This document shows, one piece after another, positions 22,450-34,287 of a stretch of DNA of 64,000 nucleotides. The notes under the pieces are model-generated. The model had not been told where the DNA came from and searched no databases. It worked only from the letters and a program-made list of their open reading frames with translations. Position 1 is the first letter of the stretch. The number at the start of each line of letters is the position of its first letter. The position numbers were made by a program, and so were the translations under genes. The stretch comes from Diabrotica undecimpunctata (Eukaryota; Arthropoda; Insecta; Coleoptera; Chrysomelidae): contig NC_092805.1 in assembly GCF_040954645.1 (NCBI RefSeq), positions 73,517,186 to 73,581,185 on the forward strand. Direction: 5' to 3'.

Positions 22450-22945
22450 TGTAACGTTAGGCACCAATTTGTAACGTTCCAACGAACATTCATTGGGTGC
22501 CAATTTGTAATCCTTCGAGGCTCAATTTGTAACATCCCAACGTTGAGCTGCTGTTGTCAACTTGTAACCGCAAACCTTAGTTTGCTGCTACAATCCGACT
22601 AACATCACTAACAACGTTGGAGTGACAAATCGTTTCCCGTTGGGACCAATTTTTAACGTCATAACCCCTAATGTATCAATTGCAAAATTGCTACATTAGA
22701 CATTATACGAAACACTCCCTGGTTAGCTCACTCAGGACGTGAATATGGCCTACTCTGGAGCAACACACGCAAACAAGTAAAAAGAAGAAACAATACACAG
22801 TTAAATTAACACATGTTTATTAAAATATTAAACAAAAAGGGCAGAAAAATACATGTTTAAATATTATATTGAATTTAAATAAAAATTATTTGACTTCTTG
22901 CTACAGTGTTACATTATAGTAAGGAAAAATGCTTGTCACCAAATC

Positions 22946-23209
22946 CTAGGTTTTATCCTGGTCTTTTCTGCTATGGTTGTTAGCAAGCCATGTTGTTAGT
23001 TGTGGATTTTCTTGCCCTGGAGTCAACTCTCCTATTGGAATGATAGTGCCATTCTCAGGCCGGTTGGTCTTCTGGATGTTAATATAAATTGACCCGCACC
23101 TGAGAAATGTATCCCGGAGGTTGACTAAAATGAAGAAAAACACACCTTGCTTCAGAAAATGGTGAAACCAAAATGAAAGACCTTGCTTGGGGGATGAATA
23201 GGTGACCAA
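22946..23209 (-). CDS. 87-codon ORF inside gypsy-1 5' LTR, unknown
   Basis: Identical at protein level to 9872-10135. It lies in the downstream third of the 5' LTR, so it would be in the transcript leader if transcription starts earlier in the LTR. No recognised domain, and it may be a chance frame. Confidence 0.2.
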   Translation of the reverse strand: MVTYSSPKQGLSFWFHHFLKQGVFFFILVNLRDTFLRCGSIYINIQKTNRPENGTIIPIGELTPGQENPQLTTWLANNHSRKDQDKT

Positions 23210-23993
23210 TCAAATTTAACAAAATTTTATCATTATTCACCCAAGCAAGTCGAGAAACAATTCTTATTTATGTAGCAAATATTTACTACTGAAATATTCT
23301 AATATTAATTACAAAGCGGATTCGGTAAAAATGACAAGATATATTTATTGAACAGTTAGATAATTTAGAATTTAGAAACATTTCTATATAGAAATGGTAG
23401 TTTGTCAAAAGTTAATTATTATTAAAATCAAAAGATATTATTAAGGATTTAAATTCAATATTTAAAACTGTAAAAATATTCGTAAAACTTTTACATACTA
23501 TATTAAAGAAACTATATATTTCTTATCGCTAGTTTTTATATAAAATAAAAAAAAACATAAGAAATATCCACAAAAATATGTACCTACTTACATATGATAT
23601 CATAAATAATGAGATTAGAATTTTCAAAGTTAAAATTATAAAAAGATTTTTATACAACAGGTAGAATCAGGAAACCGATAAAATATATTAAACTCTTACC
23701 TCCTAATTCAGGAGACGGCACAACAATTGGTTATTATACTTTTACAAAAGTCATGAAGAAAATCGACATTTTTAGAAATAAACGCCATTATATCGACTTT
23801 TGTATCGAACGGGAAGGGGGAAATGTCAACAAAAAGGAGTCTTTGTCACTAGCATTAAACTAAACAGAAAATAAAGATGGCACCTCTCGTTCCAAAGTAA
23901 CAGAAATAGAGATGAAAATAAAATTCATTCTTTAGAAACTTGAGTAAAAGATAAAAATGATGATTATTAAGAAAATAGGAAAGGTAGATACTG

Positions 23994-23996
<3 letters not shown>

Positions 23997-24070
<74 letters not shown>
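23997..24070. repeat. (TA)n microsatellite in gypsy-1 5' LTR
   Basis: About 37 uninterrupted TA units. It corresponds to the site where mariner-1 inserted in the other LTR, where only about 10 units remain. Confidence 0.95.
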
Positions 24071-24073
<3 letters not shown>

Positions 24074-24327
24074 AAGATAGATTTGGACGCCAACTGGTTT
24101 TTATACCAAATACCAGTAAAAATGAAAAGAGAATAATGAATCAATTAAGTAACGACTTAATTCTGATACAATCTATATCTGAGAAAATATATAGAAAAAT
24201 AAGAGATACAATGGAGGATATAGAAGAATATGAATTATGACAGAAGATATGGAAATTGGAGAATAGAATTAACGAAATATATTAACATAAGAAAGAAAGC
24301 AGGCAATGTAGCAGTTATAACGCTACA

Positions 24328-24960
24328 CATTTTCAGAATCAAAACTATTTTAATGCTGCGGTTTTGGCCGCCACAAGAGCCTGACCACAAAATTACATGT
24401 TTTGCAGAAGTAACATTTTCTTCAATGTGTTTCTTAAGACAAATGCCTACGTCCTGGGCTCCCCGACCAGTTTCACCTTCTATCCAAATATAACAATGAC
24501 CTTTTTTATCCTTGGCGCTATGGATACCAAGGTTGTAAATACATAATTGACGCTTATAATATACAATATTTATTAGAATTCTCGAAAGGGGAAGAGTTTT
24601 TCTTTAAATCAAAACAAAAGGTTTCCACTTCTGGTTGATCGTTGCTTATCTTCATGTCTAGCTTTCTTTCTTCTAAGTGCACATTTTTTTTTTAACGCTT
24701 AATTGTTCGTTATCTGCGCAATTTTTAATTTCTAATTCGAAACAATCACATCTACTACAAGTATCTTTTTTCAACTTTTTTCTTTGAAGATTAAATCGTG
24801 TTAAAAACATTTTTTTGTAAAACGAAAATTTAACAAGGTCATTGTCTGCTTCTTCAATATACAATTCATACATTTTACTTAATGTTATGTCTTTTGTTAA
24901 GTATTCTCTTTCTGTGTTAGCTCTTCTGTAATGTGACTATTATAGAAAAATTTAAGCAAT
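24328..24960 (-). pseudogene. Relict DUF7869-like transposase, N-terminal and core part (left arm)
   Basis: Minus-strand reading from about 24900 gives TLSKMYELYIEEA, then CSRCDCFELEIK (a cysteine cluster seen as CQTCDRLNIEIK in the 58564-61556 protein), then FCFDLKK with the first acidic position near 24605, YYKRQLCIYNLGIH near 24545, and WSDSCGGQNR near 24380 with the second. It continues at 9375 after the gypsy-1 insertion. A short poly-A/T length change near 24690 and other small indels break it. The right-arm copy is split by the 53311-56375 element exactly at 24568-24571 here. Confidence 0.7.
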
Positions 24961-25271
24961 AACTGCCACTACTTCTTAACCTAAACGCCTCAACAAGTTG
25001 CCAACGTCACCATTGTTAACCACGTTTATGTACATATGTTTTCAAATATTCGATTTACAATCATTAAAACGCTCGCAAGAGGCGCTTGGTTCAAAACTAA
25101 TACACAAAAATTAGTCGCTTGCTCTAGTTATGCAAAATTCAAAATCCAAAATAAAAAGAAAGGTACTTAATCTTTTTAAATATATCTGGTTATCCGTTAC
25201 TAACAGGTTAATGGGATTTATTACGTAGATAGTGTATGCCTTTTTCTAACTTCTTCTTTAAGTTCCATCTT
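24961..25271. other. Arm DNA, no gene recognised
   Basis: Matches 52603-52940 on the opposite strand. Probably the 5' side of the relict transposase and junction with the LINE fragment. No clear coding similarity. Confidence 0.4.
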
Positions 25272-25616
25272 CTATCGAAGGTTGGAAATCATCATTTCTA
25301 TACGGACTCTGTTGACTGCCGCTCTATAAAGTTCTGCACTACTGCATTCAAACCATTCCCTTAAGTTTTTAAGCCAGAATATTCTTCGTCTTCCCACATT
25401 TCGCTTTCCTCGGATTTTGCCTTGCATAATAAGTTGTAATAATGCGTATTTTTGCCCTCTCATCACATGTCCTAAGTACTCAAGTTTTCGTCTTTTGATA
25501 GTTAATAATATTTCCGCCCCATTTCCTATCATTCTAGTTACTTCCACGTTTGACATTCTTTGAATCCATGATATTCGTAGGATTCTTCTGTAACACCAAA
25601 ATTCAAAGGCGGCCAA
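25272..25616 (-). pseudogene. LINE RT C-terminal fragment (left arm)
   Basis: A 114-codon frame encodes a typical insect LINE C-terminus: AFEFWCYRRILRISW, then KRRKLEYLGHVMRG, then GKRNVGRRRIFWLKNL, ending MMISNLR. The RT core is missing, so this is the 3' end of a 5'-truncated insertion. The right-arm copy at 52258-52602 differs by one residue in the last 10. The open frame reflects youth or chance and does not imply function. Confidence 0.75.
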
Positions 25617-27197
25617 CTTATTCAGATGGACTTGTTTTAGTGTTCACGCTTCCAAGTCATAAAGAAAAGTAGGGAACACGTAATATCGAAGCATTCTCAG
25701 GCTCTAACTTTATATCCCGAAAACAAAGAAACTTTTAAAGTTTAAAAAATAATGCACATGCTATTTCAATGCGTGTCCTAATTTCTTTTGTTTGGTCTAC
25801 ATCTGATGTTATCCTGTTGTTCCTCTTTTCCACCAGAAAGCGCCATAATCCACAATTTAAGAAATTGGGGCTGGGTCTAGTGATGCATAACGCCGTTCAT
25901 ATAGCAATTTGTTGTCACATGTTTATAGTTTTTCAAAAAATGAACTCCGATTTAAAGATTAAAACGTAAAACAAAATATAAAAACCTATTGAACCTTATT
26001 CAGAAAATTTCAGAAAAGAATAACTTTTGTGAAAGATTGTGGGACACAGTCATATTTTAAGATAAAAACTTCAATTCAGAGAGTGGACATTCTTAATAAA
26101 TGTATAATCTAATATGGAAGCATGTTTATGTTTTACAGACTTAGAAATCACTGAGCACACAAGTATTTATTTTTTTATGTACTAGGTCGTAAAATAAGTA
26201 TACTCAAAACAAATAAATATTATCTACCAAGTATTCTACTCCACTTTAATATCAATGCATCAGATATATTATAAAGATTTCGTCGTAGTTGTAAATTAAT
26301 AGGAGATAAAGCCAAATGTAGAGCATATAGTGAAATCTGAATATCTTAGAATAACTATATCGAGCGGGAACATTATTGATGAGCAAAAGGGAGACCCATC
26401 GCTGAGAAAGTGACAAAGCAATTGGCAAAAGCAAAGGGTACTTTGTACTAAAGTACCCATACTCTAAAGCATAAGCAGGTCTTTTCGTACTCTTTTAGTA
26501 AGTGATAGATTCGACCGTTACTTGATGGAAATTCATTTTATCTAACAATTAAACAGGTATGCGTTTACACGTCATATTTTGTAACTGAATAAGTTGAGGA
26601 GGGGATAACTGTTTGTCTCAAGTTGGTCATTCAGAATTATGTCTGTATTTTTTAATTTGCTAATTTCCATAGATTCTAATATTCATGGAATCTACAGATA
26701 GCTTAAGGCCTTTATTATAAATACACTTTTTTAGTAATAAAAATATATAAATAGAACCTAGAATACGCCTGTAAAAGTATGTAACCTTTGATCTCTGGGA
26801 TAAACCCATCCCCTGAACAATGGTGCCGATATATGTAGGTAAAATTTTCTACGCCTATTTTAACCTGTTTATTTCCTCATTATCAATATATATGAGTTGT
26901 AACCGATACCACAAACTTATTTACTTATAGAGACTATATATTGACTATAGTTATTACTATACAAATCTGACTCGAAATATCGTCTTAAAATAACAGTAAC
27001 AGAAAAGTGAAAGATTAGTCATTTTTTATGAAGTTTAAAGTAGAAGCGTTCACGAAAATTGAAGTACTAATAAGACCACCGCAATCGGGCGTACCCTGGG
27101 TAATGAATAATTAAGTAATCGTTAATTCTTAAATCACCCGTTCAATATGTTTTTTGTCAAATCGGTCCTTTTTAGGACCAACTATTCTAATTATGTA
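25617..27197. other. Inner part of left arm with minor LINE scrap
   Basis: Matches 50690-52257 inverted. Plus-strand reading near 26285-26460 contains an EYLRITISSG-like piece followed by basic residues, resembling the segment after the RT palm in LINEs (compare LGITLSS at about 47990 on the minus strand). Otherwise no coding, RNA or repeat signal was seen. Arm homology stops at 27197. Confidence 0.4.
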
Positions 27198-27369
27198 TAT
27201 AAATATTAAGAGTATATCTAGAGATAAAGACACTCCACTTAACATATGCGCTTTACAAAATGCAGGAAGCACATAGATGGCCAATCCTATGGTATTTGGT
27301 ATTAAGCTAATCGCTGAAAATTACATATTAAATGCAGGCAAAGAAGCAAAGAAAAACTTATAATGAGAG

Positions 27370-27850
27370 AAAACAAAACCAGTCAGCTGAGAGAACCTTT
27401 CAACGATGTTGAGCTTGGATCCGCTATCCACGTATATAATGAACAATATTACGGCTCCTGGCTGAGGATCTGAGCACAAAACTATAAAATTTGAACTAAA
27501 AATACAACAATGGCTAATATCCAAAGTCTTTAGACAAGCAAAGCAAAGACAAAGTTGTTGCCTCCTTGCTTAAACCTGGCAAAAACTCCAACGACCACAA
27601 AAGCTATCGGCCAATATATCTATTTATTTTGTCAGCTATACAGAATACTTCTGTATATGATCCTTAATATAAACCGATAATAGAAGAAAAACTCAAATTA
27701 AAAGACAAAAGTGGCTATATATGACAGGTTAGATCATATATGTCACAAATACTAAATCTTGCCCAACACAGCGAAGAGAAGTACGAAAAATATCAGGTAT
27801 GAGGAGTGGTATTTGTTAATCTAAATGACGCTTATAAATAGTTATTTAAA
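27370..27850 (+). pseudogene. Jockey-like LINE reverse-transcriptase fragment in X
   Basis: Conceptual reading gives a KPGKNSNDHKSYRPI-like segment (about 27580-27620), then a region equivalent to KSGYxxxRSCTxQILNLTQH (about 27705-27770), then VVFVNLNDAYK (27805-27840), in which the aspartate of the RT A motif is shifted or replaced. These are recognisable RT motifs of the jockey/CR1 style. Frameshifts and stops interrupt it. The inverted equivalent is 46700-47000. Confidence 0.65.
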
Positions 27851-29168
27851 TAACTTATAAAATATTTAGTTATAAATTAGTCAGCCAAATTCAGGGAATA
27901 TTAAGACTCACATCCATACATAAGCTCTACAATATCATAGCTATCAATCCACCTAATATCCGAAGATAAGTAGCTAGAGAGCAAATAAAACAAAGTCCAG
28001 ATTCGTGACATCCACTCCACGAATACCAGCCCATTTTATGACTAGAATCAAGGAAAAACTGGCTATATCAACACATCTGCAAGATATACAAACAAAAATA
28101 AGCTGCTCCTCTCCATCTGATCCCTCGAACGGAACTTCCTTATGGTAGTTATCTTCCTTAAATCTGCCAGGAGGACTCTTGCCTGCAAACACCGGTTAAC
28201 TTGTGTGCATGTGGGGTGGTACAAGACTTATCACACTTTCTTAGTTAACTTTACCGTTCAAATCGCTCTTTTTGAAGGGACAAGGTTTATTTATGTGAAC
28301 TGAACATGTAAAGTACAGTCAGTAAGCTATTACTTATAAAGATTATTGCAAATTTGACACTAACTCCACTTATATTGATTACATATTACTCCTAAATACG
28401 AGATAAAATATTCAGAAATATGTAATATTGGTGAAGTGGTATAATTCATGTTAGAAAAATTAATCATTCTTCCCTTTTTTGTGCACTACTACCCATTTTA
28501 ACAAAAAAATATCTATTTTAGCACTTAAATATATATTTTGAGATAACCTTCTATCCAGAATTAAAAAATAGAATAATAAGAAATAGAATCCAGAAAAAAT
28601 AAAATAATAAAATAGAAGAATTAAAATAATAAAAAAGCTGTATATAAGATATCATGAAACAATGGATGAAATAAAAGAAGTTCTTATTAACCGGATTCTT
28701 AAATAAAACGTATAAAGACATACTCACGTTAACAAAATACATTAGGAAATTTTCGCATATGAAAAAACACATCCAACTTGGTAATGAAATCCTTTTGTAT
28801 CTATAAATCTATTTTTAGAAAAGCACGTACCTACCAAAAACAGGTATTTGGTAGTACACATATCTGTTACATACTGTAATGCGTATGAATGATAACAAAA
28901 GTAAGGAGTCTATATGAACCGTTTAGAATATACGCTGGAAATAAACGGCTTAATCCCATAGTTGCCAAACTATCAGAGCTTACTTAAACCGATATACGTA
29001 TGGTTCCAATATACACGGAACAAGATCTGAACGACCCCTATAATATATACACGTGAACTAAGCGATATACATTCATGATACAGGGGTACTTAGGGGCTCC
29101 ACAAAATTTTTAAAAATTGTGAAACTATACATGTTGACGAATCGACAGAGCCAATATTATGGAATGGT

Positions 29169-29216
29169 CAAGTGAGCTCCGTATATCGGTGGCCACTTGA
29201 CCACGGAGCTCACTTG
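29169..29216. repeat. Hairpin-forming inverted repeat near the end of X
   Basis: 14-base perfect stem (CAAGTGAGCTCCGT) with a 20-base loop. An overlapping TGGTCAAGTG / CACTTGACCA pair gives alternative folding. A partly degraded equivalent lies at 45270-45325 in X'. Confidence 0.7.
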
Positions 29217-29256
29217 AACCTGAATTTTAACATGGGCGGAGTCCACTTTATGCCGT

Positions 29257-29607
<351 letters not shown>

Positions 29608-29610
<3 letters not shown>

Positions 29611-31035
29611 TGTGGAAACCCCTTATGGAATAAAATTGTCTGTGTCCTTATTATAGAAAATAATAAAAAACTCTGGGACACGCTAGATTTTAAATTTAAA
29701 TAAGCGCTTTTTAAACATAAATTTAAATGTACGGAGTGATCCACGCAAATCTGATATAGTCCATAATCCTTATTTTTAATGAAACACCCTGTATATTTTT
29801 ATGTTTTTAAAAGATTCTTAACAACCTGATTTCAACGATATTTTTTGTCATGAATAGGTAAAAACTGTCTAGATAGTCTGCTAATTAAACTAAATCGGTA
29901 AATAATGCGAATTGTTATCAATCAGTTGTTGGTGTGTTGACATTTTACATTAAAATAATAAATTCCTAATTAAAAGCTAATTTCTTGCAGAAATAAAAAT
30001 GAAATATTTAACGGAGACCCACCGAAATGATATTTTAATGATGATCGGATCAGAGGTATCCTCATTTGCCTAATATTGCACAAGGTACTGTGTCTAAAAT
30101 TTATGCACAATTCAGAGAACTTGGACATGTCAAACCATTAAAAAGAAAGCCGAACTTCATTGAAGATGAGGTGAAAGTAGATATTTTGTTAAATGTAGCA
30201 GAGAATTTAACGTCAAGTTCACGTCAAATTGCACATCAAAATAATTTGAGTCACACAACTGTCCTAAGGTGTCTCCATGAAGAAAATCTTCATCCATATA
30301 AATTGACTTTTGTGCAGAAGCTAACAGAAGACGATCCAGATCGTAGAATGGATTTCTGCGAAAGAATGATGGATAAAATTAACACAAATGAAATAGCTCT
30401 TGGCACAATTATTTTTTCTGATGAATCAACATTTACATTGAACGGAGAGGTAAACCGACAAAACTGTAGATATTCGTCAGCGGAGAATCCTCATTGGATG
30501 CGTCACACTCAGTATTCTCAAAAGTTGAATATTTGGGCAGGTATTATAGGAGATGATATTATTGGTTCTATATTTGTAGATGGTAATTTGACACCGGAAA
30601 AATATTTAAGCATGCTAAGAGACGATGTTCTTCATCAGTTGGCTAACTTATATCCCAATCCAATAGATCCGACCCTACCGCATGAAACTGTCTGGTTCCA
30701 GCAGGACGGTGCAACACCCCATTATGCTTTAATGGTGAGAAATTACTTGAATTAAATCTTCTTCAATAAATGGATTGGACGAAGGGGTACTATTAAGTGG
30801 CGAGCTAGCTCGCCAGATCTTACGCCTTTTAATTTTTTTTCTGCTGGATTATCTCAAGAACAAAGTATATGCAACACAACCAACTAGCATTGAAGACTTC
30901 AAAGAAAGGATAACTACAGAAATACGGAATATTTCACCTCAAACTTTAAACAAAGTTCGGGTCGACTTTTATGGGAGACTATGTTATTGCCAACAACAAG
31001 GTGGAGAACATTTTGAGCATTTAGTTTAATGTAAT
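29608..31035 (+). mobile_element. Tc1/mariner-type element (mariner-2), right end missing
   Basis: The left terminus CAGTGTGGAAACCCC follows a TA in the microsatellite. A transposase reading follows in the plus strand to 31029. No inverted copy of the terminus was found to the right. The RTE LINE sequence starts within about 20 bases of the transposase stop, so the right end was removed or displaced by that insertion. Confidence 0.75.
29999..31029 (+). pseudogene. Mariner-2 transposase, broken
   Basis: It would be a cut-and-paste transposase of the IS630/Tc1/mariner group. The start is the ATG at 29999 (KYLTETHRNDIL). A frameshift near 30050 leads into the long frame 30066-30755, which is called from a TTG and is therefore not a true start. 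Helix-turn-helix residues are followed by FSDESTFTLNGE (first aspartate, near 30420), WAGIIGDDIIG, and WFQQDGATPHYA (second aspartate, near 30703). A second frameshift near 30755 leads to RSPDLTPFNFF, where the third-aspartate region reads PDLTPFN and the later LTPLD aspartate is replaced by N. C-terminus GGEHFEHLV. Non-functional. Confidence 0.8.
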
Positions 31036-31039
31036 CCAA

Positions 31040-33560
31040 TCAATTCTATATGCAGCATGCATAATCTAAAAGTTATCCAAGTCTATGCTCCAACAACAGA
31101 ATATACAGACGAGGAGATCGAAGTCTTTTATGATGATTTAAGCATAGCCATCACAAACAACCGTACACATTTCACAGTTATATGTGGAGACTTTAACGCC
31201 AAAATAGGAACAAAACTGGATCCAGCAGAAACTGCTCTTGGAAATTTTGGAAGTCAGAGACGGAACGACCGTGGCGACACTCTTTTAAACTTCTTACTAG
31301 AGAAAAACATATTCCTAATGAACAGTTACTACTACAAGAAACCTCACCGCAGATGAACGTGGAAAAGCCCAGATGGGAAGACGACAAACGAGATTGATTA
31401 CTTTATCACTGATAAAAGATACATATTTACAGATGTGACAGTGCTAAATAAATTTGCGAAATCAAGCGACCATCGTATGGTGAGAGCCACCATTGTGTTA
31501 AATACCAACTATGAACGACACAATATGATAAAAAAGAAGCAAATAAACATATGGAAACATCCAAACAACGAACAAAATTTTGAAGATCATATCGGTAAAT
31601 TCCTTCAAGAAAAATCATCAACAAATGATATTAACATCTTAAATGACATAATAGTAGAAGCAATAACAGAAGCTCAAAAGAAATGCTGCCCAAAAAGCGC
31701 GAAGGAAGAAAAAATTAGTCTGGAAACACAGAAAAAAATGGAGCAAACAAGAATACTGAGAAGCGACGAAAACTCTAGTAACGACGATATAAATAAAATG
31801 AACAAGGAAGTATCAAGAGAAATCAGAAAAGACCTACGAAAATACAAAGATGAGAAAATCATCAAAACTATTGAGGAAAATAAGAGTATGAAAATAATGA
31901 GACGTAAACTCATAAATGGAAATAAACAAATAGTCAAACTCAAGGATAGAAATGGCAACATCACATCAAACAGAGAACATTTGTTACAAATTGTGGAATC
32001 ATTCTATGAGTCATTATATAGCAACCAATCGACTCTAGATATAGTTGAATATCAGCAGAGGAAGGTTCAAAATCAGGGTTCCGAAGATATCCCAGAAATC
32101 TCCTTGGACGAAATTTACAAGGCTCTAAAAAAGATGAAGAATAACAAAGCTCCGGGGCAGGACGGTGTCGTCACGGAAGCGATAAAGATAGGAGGCTCAG
32201 TACTGATAACCAAAATTCAAAAGCTCTTTAATCTATGCCTATGGAATCAAAATATCCCAACAAAGTGGAATAATTCAATAACTGTACTCTTACACAAGAA
32301 GGGAGATATAGCAGACCTGGAAAGATACAGACCAATCAGTCTCCTTAACCATCTTTATAAATTATACACCCGAATAATAACGAACAGATTAGAGACAAAG
32401 CTGGATTTTTACCAACCTCGGGAACAAGCCGGTTTCCGCCCTAATTACGGCACAAACGATCACCTGCAGTGCCTAAAAACCCTGATAAAAAAAACTAACG
32501 AATATAACCGTCCCTTGGCATTGATATTTGTAGACTTTAAAAAGGCGTTTGATACAGTGGAATTACCGTCCATCTTAAGAGCACTACAAGATTCCAGGGT
32601 CGACCACAGAAATTGTAATATAGTTAAAAATATATATGAAAATGCCACAACAACCATAAGTCTACATTCAGCAATTAATAAAATAAAGATAAAAAGCTGT
32701 TCATTACAGTTCTTGAGTATGCATTTAAAAGACTAACATGGCAACAGAAAGGAATATCCATCGATGGAGAAAGATTAAACCATCTACGTTTTGCGGACGA
32801 TATCGTGCTTCTGTCAGATAATCTGGGAAAGATCAAAGACATGCTCCAAGAACTGAATTACATACTACAAGAAACTGGGCTGGAGATAAATTTCGAGAAA
32901 ACCAAAATGATGACCAATATGGTTCCCAGCGAAGAGATACAGATCAATAACAACAAGGTAGAATTAATCGATAAATACACATACTTGGGTCATGAAATCA
33001 GAATAACCAGAGACAACCAAACCTGCGAGCTAAATAGACGAATCACGTTGGGATGGGCGGCATATGGAAGGATGAGAGACATTTTTAAATCAAATACCCC
33101 AATTCACCTGAAAAGGAAGGCATTTAACCAATGCATCTTACCAGTCTTGACCTACGGAGCAGAGACCCTAACTTTAACGAAAGCTACTGCCGAAAAACTG
33201 AGGGTAACACAAAGGCGAATGGAGAGATCAATGCTGGGCCTGACCTTGAAAGATCGCGTGAGAAATGAGAAGATACGCCGACGAACTGGCGTAGACGATA
33301 TTATACTGCGAATCAATAAACAAAAGTGGAGGTGGGCTGGACATGTTGCTAGAATGGAAGACGGAAGATGGACGAAGAGATTATTGGAGTGGAGACCAAG
33401 AGCCGACAAGCGAAGTCGAGGCAGACCACCCACCCGATGGACCGACGACCTAAGGAGAATAGAAACAAACTGGATTGCAGCAGCTAGAGATAGAGAGAAC
33501 TGGAGACGTTTGAAGGAGGCCTATATCCAACAATGGATGTGAAAATGGGGCTGGGACACC
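31040..33560 (+). mobile_element. RTE-type LINE, 5'-truncated
   Basis: Starts in the middle of the endonuclease domain and runs through RT to a complete C-terminus and a short 3' tail. Same family as 359-2966 by motif order and many identical blocks. The 3' end is taken near 33560. No clear poly-A or simple tail was recognised, so the right border is approximate. Confidence 0.8.
31057..33542 (+). pseudogene. RTE LINE endonuclease (partial) and reverse transcriptase, broken
   Basis: Endonuclease C-terminal half at 31057-31440: VIQVYAPT, ICGDFNAKIG and SSDHRMV. RT at 31800-32980: APGQDGVV, YRPISLLN, EQAGFRPNYGTND, VDFKKAFDTVE (catalytic aspartate near 32535), FADDIVL near 32792. C-terminal RKWRWAGHVARM-type block near 33325-33350 and RPPTRWTDDLRR near 33425-33460. 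Breaks are a TGA near 31354 and a deletion/frameshift near 32695 that removes the RQGD...SPKLF motif. The endonuclease N-terminus is missing. It cannot retrotranspose itself. Confidence 0.85.
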
Positions 33561-34216
33561 AGGACCTCCTTTTGTCAACTTGATGCCGTAAGAATCCTTT
33601 CTCATATACTTTATAAAATGCCCACGGTGGATACAAGGACCTCTTTTAATCTACTTGTTATCTCCTTCCGCAAACTATTCACTTCTTTTCGTTACGCCGG
33701 TATCCAAACTCACGAACCACACCCTATCTTGAGACAAACGACCGTTTCCTTTCGATGACCAAAATATCACTGACTCCCTACGGTCTCCTGATCGGCTCAC
33801 AAATTCCCATTTAAAAACGACCGTCCAATCAAAAGCTCAAATTGTGTTTACCATGATTTTGGAAAAACCTAATTTCGGTTTCAGAGAAAAACTAAATAGC
33901 TTACTTTAAAATTGGTTTTGTCAATACATCGTTTATACATATTTCAAAAGATTAGAATATGGTCATTTAATACTCGACTATACAAACAATGAAAAGATTA
34001 ACTTACAGGTAAAATGTCTTCTAATTCTAAACAAAGGTTTTTTGATAATTTTGTTTGAAACGGAAAAAGGTCGTTTGCCAAACAAATTTCTATTCTTATC
34101 TACACTAAATCTTATCTTAACTTACTATATACATTTTTGTTTATCATGATATCTTAAAATTTTATTCCGATGGATATTTTTATTTATTTTTCTTTGGTTG
34201 GGAAAGAAAAAGTATG

Positions 34217-34218
<2 letters not shown>
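33561..34218. other. Unassigned DNA between RTE LINE and (TA)n
   Basis: No coding or repeat similarity seen. Likely old flanking DNA or decayed element sequence. It ends at the TA tract that hosts gypsy-2. Confidence 0.4.

Positions 34219-34283
<65 letters not shown>
34219..34283. repeat. (TA)n tract, left of gypsy-2
   Basis: About 32 TA units. With 42337-42452 it probably formed one microsatellite before gypsy-2 inserted. Confidence 0.95.

Positions 34284-34287
<4 letters not shown>

Larger units (their letters stand above)
9376..24327 (-). mobile_element. Ty3/gypsy LTR retrotransposon (gypsy-1), 15 kb including nested mariner
   Basis: The element starts TGTAACG and ends CTACA, with LTRs at both ends and gag and pol on the minus strand. 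In transcription order: 5' LTR 24327-22450, leader with a primer-binding-like site, gag, pol, a 3 kb noncoding stretch, then 3' LTR 14653-9376 carrying a mariner. I noticed about four differences between the LTRs apart from the mariner and (TA)n length, so insertion was recent. No envelope gene was found. It sits inside the relict transposase of the left arm. Confidence 0.92.
22450..24327 (-). repeat. Gypsy-1 5' LTR
   Basis: 1,878 bases starting TGTAACG and ending GCTACA (plus strand). It differs from the other LTR by the absence of the mariner, a longer (TA)n tract, and about four other changes noticed by eye. It contains the 87-codon frame at 22946-23209. It is followed by CATT, the duplicated target. 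Confidence 0.92.
2573..27197 (+). repeat. Left arm of giant inverted repeat
   Basis: After removing the hAT (5030-7780) and gypsy-1 (9376-24327) insertions, this segment is colinear with the reverse complement of 50690-64000. In a stretch of about 560 bases (8577-9080 against 57440-56930) I counted about nine differences, close to 98 percent identity. Homology ends sharply at CTAATTA at 27197. The outer limit is set by the window edge on the other arm, so the true arm may be longer. The ancestral arm is about 6.9 kb and consists of old LINE fragments and transposase remnants, with no host gene. Confidence 0.85.

Noticed and set aside
9376..24327. Gypsy-1 as an endogenous retrovirus with an envelope
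   Set aside because: The 3 kb between pol and the 3' LTR contains no envelope-like sense ORF, signal peptide or membrane anchor.
25769..25969. 66-codon frame duplicated at 51905-52105 in the other arm
   Set aside because: Its preservation follows from the recent arm duplication. No domain was seen, and both copies are calls on the complementary direction of non-coding arm DNA.
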